A DNA stretch of 64,000 nucleotides from Candidatus Eiseniibacteriota bacterium (lineage in GTDB: Bacteria; Eisenbacteria; RBG-16-71-46), in assembly GCA_016710095.1 (NCBI GenBank), contig JADJLL010000004.1, forward strand, positions 140,876-204,875. The letters are read 5' to 3'. Numbering within the stretch: position 1 is the first letter of the stretch; each line of letters begins with the position of its first letter. Made by a program: the position numbers and the translations under genes. The notes under the pieces were generated by a model. It worked only from the letters and a program-made list of their open reading frames with translations, searched no databases and was not told the DNA's origin. Shown here one piece after another: positions 1 through 8,224 of this stretch.

Positions 1-1
1 G

Positions 2-3000
2 TACGACTTCACGACCGGCCAATGGGTGCCGTCGGAGGACGGCCTCATCGTTCGCATCAAGGGCCGGGGCCGATCCCTCGCGAATATTGACTCCGATACG
101 CTCGCGGCCAGCAACGACTCCTTGCGCAACGTCGCGCTGGGATTCACCGAAGACGAAGTCGAGCTGATCACGAACGAGTACGAGGTGGGTGCGCTCCTGT
201 GGCGCGTGCGGCTCACGCACTTCTCTCCGCATGACTACAACTTCAATCGCGCGGTGATGGCTGCCGCGCATGCGCAGGGGCCTGGATCGGTTGCATCGAT
301 GGGCACCCTCCTCACCGACCCAGGCATGACGTGCGCGTGTGTGATCGAGAACGAAAACCGCGTGTTCGGCGAAGAGATCCCGATCGTCGGCACGCCGTAC
401 TCGCTGCACTACCGCAGCTCGCGACAGCCCGGCGACGTGGCCATGCGCTGGCTGCACATTCCGCTCACGGGAAGCGCCAGCAGCGCGGAACTCGTGCGCG
501 TGCACGTGACGGTGGATGTGGCGGGCAGGCGATTCTCGCATTCGTTCAGCCGTGCCGAAGCGGGCGCGCCCTGGGAGTTCAAGGAGTGGGACGGAACGGA
601 CGCCTACGGACGCCTCGTGGTCGGCTCCGTCACCGCCACGGTGCGGCGCGGCTACGAGTTCAAGGAGCGCTGGGCGATCCAGACTGGTGGCTCAGGTGGC
701 AACAGCTTCGGCAGCGGCGCTCGCTCGAGTTCGACGGCATGGCCCAGCTCGGGCGACCGAGACGTCGGCCGCATTCTCTGGACCACCCAGCAGGTATCGA
801 TCGGCGTGCCGAGCATGGCCGCCGCGGGCCTCGGTGGCTGGACGATCAGTCCGCACCACATCTACGACCCCAACGGCATGGGCATGAAGTATCGCGGCGA
901 CGGCACCATGCAGCGCGGTGCGGCGCAGTTCCCGGTGATCAGGGCGTTGGCGGGCGACGGCTATCCCTCTTCTGGCGGCACGCGTCCGCCTACCAACGGG
1001 GATCCGACGGACGGACGAATCAGCCCGGCGGACCTGGCGGTGACAGCCGACGGAGCGGTCTGCTTCACCGATGCGGGAACCCACACAGTCGGACGCGTCT
1101 CGGAGAACGGGATCTATACGCCGCTGGCCGGCACGGGGAGCGCAAGCGCGACACCTGCGGGAGCTGGCGAGGTTGCGACTGACGTCAAACTGAGCACTCC
1201 CGACGGACTCACCCTCTCAGCTGACGGCACCCTGTACTTCGCGGACGCCGCGCACAAGCGCATCTACAAGATCGTCAACGGCCGCCTCTGGCGCGTCGCG
1301 GGCTCCGCCAGCGGCATCTACGTCGACGACTCGCTCGCGATCCAGAGCAGTCTCGTCGAACCGCACAAGCTGGCGTTCTCGCCCGACGGGTCGCTCTACT
1401 TCTCGGACCGGATGCCAGTCTCGGGTCGGGACATCATTCGGCGGATCGGCACGGATGGACGAGTGCGGACGATCGCCGGCGGAAAGATCGAAGGTATCTC
1501 GAGCGGTGAAGGTGTCGCCACTGAACTCGGCATCGAGTCTCCACAAGACATGACGTGTGACGATCAGGGCAATCTCTACTTCTCGGAGAAGGATCGCGAC
1601 CGCGTGCGCCGAATCGCTCCGGACGGCTTGCTGACTACCTACATGACGTCCTCGGAACCACAGCTTGAGCCGACCGGGCTGGCGTTCGGGCCTGAGGGGC
1701 TGCTGTACGTTTCGCAGAACTACCCTTCCGAAACCGGTAAGGGTGTGTACGGAGTCGTTCGACGTGAAGTGGACGGTTCGATTTCGAGCGTGGTCGGCGG
1801 ATACGCGCCGCAGGGCAAGTTCGGAACGCAGGACTTCGTTCGAGCGCAGTCGGCACTGTTCGTCTACGTCTCGGCGATCGCGTTCAACTCCCGTGGCGAA
1901 CTCTTCGTCGGCGAGAAGGCCTCCGGAGGGGCCAGCAATGGCATCTCGAAGGTCTTTAACGAACTCCCGGGCGCCGTGGCCGACGAGATCGCGCACCCCT
2001 CGGACGACGGCACTCTCGTGGACATCTTCACGGCGGGAGGGCGCCATAAGCGCACGATGAACGCTTTCACGAATCGCGCCCTCTACAGCTTCGAATACGA
2101 TGGCGCCGGGCGGCTCGTGAAGATCATCGACGCCAACCACGACGAGACGGTCATCGAACGCAACGCCGGCGGCGTGCCGCTTCGCATCCATGCGCCGCGC
2201 GGGCAGGTGACGGAACTCGGCTTACAAGACGGCTACCTGCGTACGGTCACGAACCCCGCGAACGAGACGATTACGCTCGGTTATGCAGCGGGCGGCCTGT
2301 TGACCAGTTTCGAGAACGCGGCACATCACGCCTGGACGTACGAGTACACGGCCGACGAGGGGCGGCTCGCCTGGGAGAAGTACCCGGGCAGCGATGCCAC
2401 TCGAACGCTCACGGCCGATACCTCGGGAGCCGCGCGAACAGTAGCTCACAAGAGCCCCGGCGGCCGGATCACGGTCCACGAGCTCACCCAGATGCTCGAC
2501 GGCATGCGAAAGCGCGTTGTCCGTTACCCGGATCAGTCCGTCGCGGCCGAGACGCTGCACTTCCGGGTGCGCGAGCCACTCGGCGAGGAAACTGTTCGCG
2601 TCGAGGCCACTGGCGAAGAGGTGCGCACTCGCCCGCGCCGCGATAGCCGCTTCGGCTGGTGGGCGCCAGTCACGTCATTCGAGTCACTTCACGTCCCGGT
2701 CGCGAACCTGGGTCGGGTGGTCTCCCGCACCCGATCTTGGGGCGCGCAGGTCGAGGAGCAGACAATCATCAACGGCAACACCTTCGCGTCGTCCTACGAC
2801 ACGACGCTTCGGCAACTCACGACCACCACGCCGGAAAATCGCACCACGAGCGTGTCCTTCGACAACTCTGGTCACCCTCTCACGCTCAGGGTCCCCGGTC
2901 TTCACGATGTCTCCATGCACTATGACTCCCACGGCCGCCTCGATCACCTCGCGCAGGGTTCGCGAAGCTGGGACTATGGCTACGACGCCCTGGGGCAGCT

Positions 3001-3610
3001 CACGTCAGTCACCAATCAGTTGAACGACGCGACGCTCTACGACGCCCACGACGGTGCCGGCCGGGTGAAGAGCCTGCGATTGCCCGGGCAGCGACAGGTC
3101 CGCTTCGGCTACGATGCAGTTGGCAACCTCGACTCGCTCACCACGCCGAACAACACCACGCACACATTCTCCTACACGCCGACGAACTTGAACGAGACGT
3201 ACTCGCCGCCGATCGTGGACGGCGCGCCGAACCCCTCGACCTCGTACGAGTACGAGCCCGATCATCTGCTGAAGAAGGTCACCCGACCCGACGGGGGCAT
3301 CGTGGACCTGACTTACAACGGCACGAGCGCCCAGCTCACCCGCGCGGAGTTCCCCTCCGCGGGTAGCAGCACTCCGCGCTGGCAGGTGGACTACTCGTAC
3401 TGGAACGGCGTGCCCGCGGGCGGCACGCCCGGCGGCGGCCTCTGCGGGGCTGACCGCGTGGGCGTGTCCGCCGTGGAGTACTGCTACGACGGCGCGCTGC
3501 CCACTCAGGAGCAGTGGAGGGCCGGGTGCAGGGCACGGGTGGCGCGGACTACGACTGTCCTTTCGCCCGCACAGACGTGGTCAGTGCCGGCAGCACCTCT
3601 CGCGCGGTGA
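2..3610 (+). CDS. Teneurin-like NHL-YD (RHS) repeat protein, 5' partial and frameshift-truncated
   Basis: This is the main body of a large RHS/YD-repeat polymorphic toxin. The frame is open from base 2 (YDFTTGQWVP), so the GTG at 26 is internal and the true start lies left of the window. The first ~300 codons match the domain that precedes the shell in such proteins (GTPYSLHYRS at about 391). Bases ~1020-2000 encode NHL-type beta-propeller repeats (DGTLYFADAAHKRIYKI, GNLYFSEKDRDRVRRI). From ~2090 come YD repeats (YSFEYDGAGRLVKI, YGYDALGQL, FGYDAVGNLDSL). NHL followed by YD is the order known from teneurins and bacterial Tc/RHS shells, which encapsulate a C-terminal toxin. The frame is lost near 3515, where the intact copy at 5822-7753 reads on; the last ~30 codons here are therefore spurious. 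The gene continues in other frames to 5196. Family assignment is firm; secretion route is unknown. Confidence 0.85.
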   Translation, partial: YDFTTGQWVPSEDGLIVRIKGRGRSLANIDSDTLAASNDSLRNVALGFTEDEVELITNEYEVGALLWRVRLTHFSPHDYNFNRAVMAAAHAQGPGSVASMGTLLTDPGMTCACVIENENRVFGEEIPIVGTPYSLHYRSSRQPGDVAMRWLHIPLTGSASSAELVRVHVTVDVAGRRFSHSFSRAEAGAPWEFKEWDGTDAYGRLVVGSVTATVRRGYEFKERWAIQTGGSGGNSFGSGARSSSTAWPSSGDRDVGRILWTTQQVSIGVPSMAAAGLGGWTISPHHIYDPNGMGMKYRGDGTMQRGAAQFPVIRALAGDGYPSSGGTRPPTNGDPTDGRISPADLAVTADGAVCFTDAGTHTVGRVSENGIYTPLAGTGSASATPAGAGEVATDVKLSTPDGLTLSADGTLYFADAAHKRIYKIVNGRLWRVAGSASGIYVDDSLAIQSSLVEPHKLAFSPDGSLYFSDRMPVSGRDIIRRIGTDGRVRTIAGGKIEGISSGEGVATELGIESPQDMTCDDQGNLYFSEKDRDRVRRIAPDGLLTTYMTSSEPQLEPTGLAFGPEGLLYVSQNYPSETGKGVYGVVRREVDGSISSVVGGYAPQGKFGTQDFVRAQSALFVYVSAIAFNSRGELFVGEKASGGASNGISKVFNELPGAVADEIAHPSDDGTLVDIFTAGGRHKRTMNAFTNRALYSFEYDGAGRLVKIIDANHDETVIERNAGGVPLRIHAPRGQVTELGLQDGYLRTVTNPANETITLGYAAGGLLTSFENAAHHAWTYEYTADEGRLAWEKYPGSDATRTLTADTSGAARTVAHKSPGGRITVHELTQMLDGMRKRVVRYPDQSVAAETLHFRVREPLGEETVRVEATGEEVRTRPRRDSRFGWWAPVTSFESLHVPVANLGRVVSRTRSWGAQVEEQTIINGNTFASSYDTTLRQLTTTTPENRTTSVSFDNSGHPLTLRVPGLHDVSMHYDSHGRLDHLAQGSRSWDYGYDALGQLTSVTNQLNDATLYDAHDGAGRVKSLRLPGQRQVRFGYDAVGNLDSLTTPNNTTHTFSYTPTNLNETYSPPIVDGAPNPSTSYEYEPDHLLKKVTRPDGGIVDLTYNGTSAQLTRAEFPSAGSSTPRWQVDYSYWNGVPAGGTPGGGLCGADRVGVSAVEYCYDGALPTQEQWRAGCRARVARTTTVLSPAQTWSVPAAPLAR

Positions 3611-4699
3611 GCTATGGCTACGACGACGACGGCCTTCTCACGAGCATGGCGCGAGCAACAACAAGACTGCTCCCCCCAGTACGAGCACCGGCATGCCCGA
3701 CTCGACGCGCATCGCCCCACCTCGGGCACCGTCGTGACCAGTAGCGCCGACTACGACGGCTACGGCGACCTCGCGAACCTGCGCTACAGCGTGGGAGCTT
3801 CCGAACTGTTCACAGTCCATCCATCACGACGCGCGGGGCCGCGTGGACGTGATCTCGAACGCTGGTCGGGCGGAACGCCGAAGGTGACGAGCTGGCTACG
3901 ACGCCGCGGGTCGGCTCGCCACCGTCACCGAGAACTCCGTGCTCCGCCGTGGCGAGTACGACGCGAACAACCGCCACGAAGGAGACACACGGCGACTCCC
4001 GGGCAGCGTGGAGGTCGTGTCGGTCGGCGCGTACGACGCGCAGGACCGGCTGCTCACGTCGGCAGGGAGCGAGGTGTGCCCGGAGGAGGGGCTCGCCGCG
4101 GGGTTCGCGTCGTGTTCGACGGCTACCACGCGTACGCGTACACGGCGAACGGCGAACTGACGAGCCGGACGTTGAACAGCCCTGGCACCACGGGGCTGGC
4201 AGGCACCTACACGTACGACGCGATGGGCGCGCTGGTGGCGGCGGGAAGGCCGGCGCCGGGCGGCACGGACAGCGTGACGTTCGCGCTGGACGGCCAGCAC
4301 CGCCGCGTGGCCGAGTACCGCAACAGCGTGTTCGAGCGCGGCTGGCTGTACGAGGGGATCTGTTCATCGCCGAGCTGTCGGATTCGGTGACGCTCGCTCA
4401 GCGTTACGTGTACGGCAGCCGCGACCACGTGCCCGACCTGATGTGGGACGCGGACTCGGCGATCGCCTACCGGCTGGTAACCGACCACCTCGGCAGTGTG
4501 CGCGCGGTCGTGCGGCTCACCGATGGCGCAATCGTGCAGCGCACCGATTACGACGTCTGGGGCGAGGTGACTGCGGAGACAATCCCGAACTGCTATCGCC
4601 TCGGGTTCGCGGGCGGCCTGCGCGAGCGCACGACGGGCCGTGCGATACGGGGCGGGGACTACGACGCGACGGTGGGACGGTGGACAGCGAAGGATCCGG
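3286..4699 (+). repeat. Direct repeat copy A of the RHS 3' module
   Basis: This segment is near-identical to 5803-7252. Flanks of the repeat (for example 4120-4370 against 6675-6910) match almost base for base. The interior 3440-4120 carries clustered small deletions and insertions in this copy. Similarity ends at the shared GGACAGCGAAGGATCCG, after which the two copies have unrelated tips. This is the usual outcome of duplication and tip exchange at RHS loci. Confidence 0.9.
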
Positions 4700-5196
4700 C
4701 GGGGTTCTACGCCGGGATGGCGAATTTATATGTGCACTGTGCGAACAATCCCGCAAATAGCGTGGATCCGAGTGGCTGCGCTCGAATTGTCGTGGACCGG
4801 TCGGGCGGTCGCCTACGGGTAGAAACTGGCGGGGGACGGACGATTGCCGAGATTCCCGCCGGCAATCGCACCGTCAGGCCGAATGGAGCGCCCGAGCGAC
4901 GGGGAAGTAACGGACCAGCGCCGGCAGGGACGTTTCCGCTGCAGCCACCTGTTCTAACGACTGGAATACCGGCCTATGGGGACGTCTTTTTCCCGGTCGG
5001 TGCTGTCGACTCGCTCGGAAGACCCGCAGATATTGCTCGGATCCGAGGGATCGGCATTCACGCCGGGCGTCGCGACCACCTATCTCGAACACTTGGCTGT
5101 GTCAGAGTCGACAACGGCGACGACGTACTGCTTCTCTTGTTGTACTATATGCGCGCGCTGGATGGAGATCCCATCGATAGTGTTGAAGTGCGATGA
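3611..5196 (+). pseudogene. Frameshifted 3' end of the RHS gene: core plus L,D-transpeptidase-like toxin tip
   Basis: This continues the preceding RHS gene but is scattered over three frames. Compared with the intact copy at 5803-7252, the stretch 3515-4375 shows many small indels; the aligned segments 3286-4699 and 5803-7252 differ by 36 bases net. From ~4376 one frame runs uninterrupted to 5196 and carries the RHS core (VTDHLGSVRAVV, GRWTAKDPAGFY, VDPSG). After the DPSG boundary (tip 4777-5196, 140 residues) comes a different domain with GPAPAGTFPL, then GIGIHAG and TLGCVRV. The His codon is at 5059 and the Cys codon at 5098. This His...GC-V-R layout is that of YkuD/L,D-transpeptidase enzymes, including the T6SS effector Tlde1 (DUF2778). 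The inferred role is a toxin acting on periplasmic peptidoglycan. Whether the breaks are real decay or consensus errors cannot be settled from the sequence. Confidence 0.7.
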
Positions 5197-5232
5197 CGTT
5201 GATTCTCGCCCCCTCTGGCATTCGGAGGCATT

Positions 5233-5716
5233 GTGAGCTGGCGCACACAGAACCTATTGGGCGCTCTTCTCTTGCTAATCCATGTCAGCGTCGCAGGCGC
5301 CGCGACGATCTATAGAGCGGACACCGCGATTAGCGCGGGGCGATACTGCCCGGCATTTGAACTGCGAAGCCGGACTGAGGGGGGTGGACTTGATCTCCTG
5401 ATAGGCGTGCAACGGATTCGCATCGCATCGGACGGACAGCCGTGGCATGGATTGATTCAACGCGTTGCGTGTTCACGGTGTCGCCCGTGTATGTGTCCCC
5501 GGAATATACGAGTGGCGACGACAGGCAGGCTCGTCGACGCGCCTAGTCAGCCCGGGCAGAATCACAAAGGCCTACCCGGATGGCGCGGATTGGTTCGAGC
5601 TTGTGCGGGTCTCACGGTCGGCGAGGTCGCTCTTCTTCAAGCACGTTCCAGACGTGGACACAAAGAACTTGGAGGCTCAGGTGCGTCGTGCGCCCATCAG
5701 GCGGCTGCGGCTGTGA
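5233..5716 (+). pseudogene. Secreted small protein behind the transpeptidase-like tip, putative immunity protein, frameshifted
   Basis: A GTG at 5233 sits behind a good ribosome-binding site (TCGGAGG, 5219-5225), 36 bases after the toxin-tip stop. The first 23 residues (MSWRTQNLLGALLLLIHVSV then AGA) form a typical Sec signal peptide. The frame then loses sense near 5432. Reading on in the other frames gives TAVAWIDSTRCVFTVSP and then RITKAYPDGADWFELVRV, ending at 5716. The gene most likely encoded a ~150-residue exported protein now broken by two frameshifts. In toxin-immunity loci the gene directly after the tip usually encodes the antidote. A periplasmic antidote fits a toxin acting on peptidoglycan, as with Tlde1/Tldi1. 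No family is recognised; the immunity role is inferred from position, size and signal peptide. Confidence 0.5.
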
Positions 5717-5802
5717 TCACGTCAAACGGTTTCTCGTGATCTCCGTAATCAGCCAGTTGAACTGCGCTGTGCTCTGTCCCGATCAGCTCTTGAGGCAGGC
5801 CA

Positions 5803-7252
5803 CCAGACTCGACGGGGCATCGTGGACCTGAAGTACACCAGCGCCAACGGCCAGCTTGAGCGGGTTGAGTTCCCCTCCGCGGGTAGCAGCACTCCGCGCT
5901 GGCAGGTGGACTACTCGTACTGGAACGGCGTGCCCGCGGGCAGCACGCCCGGCGGCGGCCTGCTTCGCAGGGCTGACCGCGTGGGCATGTCCGCCGTGGA
6001 GTACCGCTACGACGGCTCGCTGCCCACTCAGGAGCAGTGGACGGGCCGGGTGCAGGGCACGGTGGCGCGGACTTACGACTCGTTCTTTCGCCCCGCAACA
6101 GACGTGGTCAGTGCCGGCAGCACCTCTCGCGCGGTGAGCTATGGCTACGACGACGACGGCCTTCTCACGAGCATTGGCGCGAGCAACAACTCGTGGAGCT
6201 ACTCCCTGCACCGCAGTACGAGCACCGGCATGCTCGACTCGACGCGCATCGCCCCCACCTCGGGCACCGTCGTGACCAGTAGCGCCGACTACGACGGCTA
6301 CGGCGACCTCGCGAACCTGCGCTACAGCGTGGGAGCTTCCGAACTGTTCCAGCAGTCCATCCATCACGACGCGCGGGGCCGCGTGGACGTGATCTCCGAA
6401 CGCTGGTCGGGCGGAACGCCGAAGGTGACGAGCTACGGCTACGACGCCGCGGGTCGGCTCGCCACCGTCACCGAGAACTCCGTGCTCCGCCGTGAGTACG
6501 AGTACGACGCGAACGGCAACCGCACGAAGGAGACACGGCGTGACTCCCTGGGCAGCGTGGAGGTCGTGTCGGTCGGCGCGTACGACGCGCAGGACCGGCT
6601 GCTCACGTACGGCACGGGAGCAGGTGTGCCCGAGGAGGGGCTCGCCGCGGGGGATTCGCTCGTGTTCGACGGCTACCACGCGTACGCGTACACAGCGAAC
6701 GGCGAACTGACGAGCCGGACGTTGAACAGCCCTGGCACCACGGGGCTGGCAGGCACCTACACGTACGACGCGATGGGCGCGCTGGTGGCGGCGGGAAGGC
6801 CGGCGCCGGGCGGCACGGACAGCGTGACGTTCGCGCTGGACGGCCAGCACCGCCGCGTGGCCGAGTACCGCAACAGCGTGTTCGAGCGCGGCTGGCTGTA
6901 CGAGGGGATCTCGATCATCGCCGAGCTGTCGGATTCGGTGACGCTCGCTCAGCGTTACGTGTACGGCAGCCGCGACCACGTGCCCGACCTGATGTGGGAC
7001 GCGGACTCGGCGATCGCCTACCGGCTGGTAACCGACCACCTCGGCAGTGTGCGCGCGGTCGTGCGGCTCACCGATGGCGCAATCGTGCAGCGCACCGATT
7101 ACGACGTCTGGGGCGAGGTGACTGCGGAGAGCAATCCCGAACTGCTATCGCTCGGGTTCGCGGGTGGGCTGCGCGAGCCGACGACGGGGCTGGTGCGGTT
7201 CGGCGCGCGGGACTATGACGCGACGGTGGGACGGTGGACAGCGAAGGATCCG
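5803..7252 (+). repeat. Direct repeat copy B of the RHS 3' module
   Basis: This is the partner of 3286-4699. It begins abruptly inside YD-repeat sequence (CGACGGGGCATCGTGGACCTGA against CGACGGGGGCATCGTGGACCTGA in copy A, one G fewer). It stays in a single open frame throughout, so it serves as the reference for locating indels in copy A. Confidence 0.9.
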
Positions 7253-7753
7253 ATCCGTATGGCAAGTGGGGAGCCCAATCTGTACGCATATTGCGCGAAC
7301 GAACCCGAAGGGAGGGTAGATCCCACCGGCATGTCACCTCGCCCGGGCGAGACATTCCTCGAGTGCCTGGATCGCCGTGCGAAAGAAACCTACGGCTTCG
7401 CGCTACGGGTGTCGGACGAGGTTGGGGTTTATGCAGCAGGGGCTTCCATTGTCGGGCGGATTGCAACCAGTACTGGACAGGATGTCGGGCTGCAGGCGCT
7501 CGAGCGACTGCTTCAGGCGCTCGAAGCCGAAAAGGTACATTCGATATCTGCACCGGGCCTGTCTCTTGGGGCGCGGTTCGCGCTGCTGTCACGGCTCGAC
7601 AGCCAGATCGCCGGCATCGCGCGAGCTCGAGCCGCCCTTGCACGATTTGCCAAGATCAGCACAGTAGCCACAGTTTCCGCGACAGTTCTGTCGGTGGCCG
7701 CTCGGATGGGGTTCGTCGTGGAATGTCAGTGTGATGGGGGAGGGGCGAGGTGA
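5822..7753 (+). CDS. Orphan RHS core with alternative C-terminal tip
   Basis: This 643-residue frame starts at a GTG in the middle of YD-repeat sequence, has no recognisable ribosome-binding site and lacks any N-terminal shell, signal peptide or NHL part. It is a displaced (orphan) RHS C-terminal cassette. Residues ~1-475 are YD repeats and RHS core (FDGYHAYAYTANGEL, LVTDHLGSVRAVV, GRWTAKDPIRM, ANEPEGRVDPTGM). The remaining ~140 residues form the tip, with two hydrophobic stretches (VGVYAAGASIVG and ISTVATVSATVLSVAARMGF). This tip shares nothing with the transpeptidase-like tip of copy A. No catalytic motif is evident, so toxicity is unproven; a membrane-active or purely structural tip is possible. 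Such orphans act as a reservoir that can recombine into the full-length gene through the shared core. The stop overlaps the next start by four bases. Confidence 0.8.
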   Translation: MDLKYTSANGQLERVEFPSAGSSTPRWQVDYSYWNGVPAGSTPGGGLLRRADRVGMSAVEYRYDGSLPTQEQWTGRVQGTVARTYDSFFRPATDVVSAGSTSRAVSYGYDDDGLLTSIGASNNSWSYSLHRSTSTGMLDSTRIAPTSGTVVTSSADYDGYGDLANLRYSVGASELFQQSIHHDARGRVDVISERWSGGTPKVTSYGYDAAGRLATVTENSVLRREYEYDANGNRTKETRRDSLGSVEVVSVGAYDAQDRLLTYGTGAGVPEEGLAAGDSLVFDGYHAYAYTANGELTSRTLNSPGTTGLAGTYTYDAMGALVAAGRPAPGGTDSVTFALDGQHRRVAEYRNSVFERGWLYEGISIIAELSDSVTLAQRYVYGSRDHVPDLMWDADSAIAYRLVTDHLGSVRAVVRLTDGAIVQRTDYDVWGEVTAESNPELLSLGFAGGLREPTTGLVRFGARDYDATVGRWTAKDPIRMASGEPNLYAYCANEPEGRVDPTGMSPRPGETFLECLDRRAKETYGFALRVSDEVGVYAAGASIVGRIATSTGQDVGLQALERLLQALEAEKVHSISAPGLSLGARFALLSRLDSQIAGIARARAALARFAKISTVATVSATVLSVAARMGFVVECQCDGGGAR

Positions 7754-7929
7754 GCGCGCCCAGGGAGACCCTCTTGCGCTTCTGCGCACTTCTCGCTTGC
7801 CTTCTCCTGATTGCCTATCTCGGCATTGTCGCGAGATCCGCAGAGGGGGTGCCGCGACTGGTGTTCCCGACAGTATTCGTGCTCTTTCTGCTCGGGAGAT
7901 ATGGGTTGACTGGAAGACGCCCGTGGTAG
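7750..7929 (+). CDS. Small two-helix membrane protein overlapping the orphan RHS tip
   Basis: This 59-codon gene starts at the GTG of a GTGA overlap with the orphan RHS stop, which implies translational coupling. The product begins VSAPRETLLRFCALLACLLL. It has two strongly hydrophobic segments at about residues 9-28 and 34-49 joined by a short polar loop (ARSAEGVPR), and a basic tail (LTGRRPW). It therefore looks like a hairpin inner-membrane protein. A membrane protein tightly coupled to an RHS tip with hydrophobic stretches is a good candidate for the cognate immunity protein or tip partner. No family is recognised, and the role is inference from coupling and topology. Confidence 0.6.
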   Translation: MSAPRETLLRFCALLACLLLIAYLGIVARSAEGVPRLVFPTVFVLFLLGRYGLTGRRPW

Positions 7930-8007
7930 TGCGTCCGGCACGCTCACCGGGCATCCAAACCCGCCGTGCATCCCGCCACTTGAGCCGGGCAATCTGCGAT
8001 TGATCGC

Positions 8008-8035
8008 TAAAGCTTTCCCGCCCTCCGGCCCGATA
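8008..8035 (+). promoter_or_regulatory. Possible sigma-28-like promoter
   Basis: TAAAGCTT at 8008-8015 followed by CCCGATA at 8029-8035 resembles the FliA consensus TAAAGTTT-N11-GCCGATAA, with a spacer one or two bases too long. It lies about 190 bases upstream of the surface-protein genes. The match is imperfect and no flagellar genes are in the window. Confidence 0.2.
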
Positions 8036-8047
8036 CCGGACGTGGCA

Positions 8048-8112
8048 GGCATCCGACTCCCGGCTTACGGCCCCTCAGCCAAGCGTCGGGTGATCGACAC
8101 CTTGGGAATGCC
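8048..8112 (+). promoter_or_regulatory. Candidate structured leader RNA (branched fold)
   Basis: Within 65 bases, complementary segments nest as a branched fold. GGCAT (8048-8052) can pair with ATGCC (8108-8112), CCGAC (8053-8057) with GTCGG (8085-8089), GGCT (8062-8065) with AGCC (8077-8080), and GTG (8090-8092) with CAC (8098-8100). It precedes the surface-protein cluster. It does not show the conserved residues of the c-di-GMP (GEMM) or other riboswitch classes I can recall. Confidence 0.3.
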
Positions 8113-8152
8113 CTCTTGAACCGCCGGAGCCTCGCCATTGGTCCGTCTCGAT

Positions 8153-8204
8153 CCATGCCTTGGGGCATGGCGAGCGGGCTCGTGTTCGTCCGTTTCCTAC
8201 GGAC
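8153..8204 (+). promoter_or_regulatory. Three consecutive hairpins just upstream of the first surface-protein gene
   Basis: CCATGCC/GGCATGG (8153-8159 with 8164-8170, four-base loop), CGAG/CTCG (8171-8174 with 8179-8182) and GTCCGT/ACGGAC (8188-8193 with 8199-8204) follow each other without gaps of more than five bases. They end 7 bases before the GGGAGG ribosome-binding site (8211-8216). They could control translation or stability, or end a transcript from upstream; there is no T tract. Confidence 0.35.
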
Positions 8205-8224
8205 CTACCAGGGAGGTTTCGGAG

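Noticed and set aside
8008..8112. A c-di-GMP (GEMM) riboswitch upstream of the surface cluster.
   Set aside because: The conserved GGCAAACC, GAAA tetraloop and GACGCAAAGCC elements are absent, although the region is structured.
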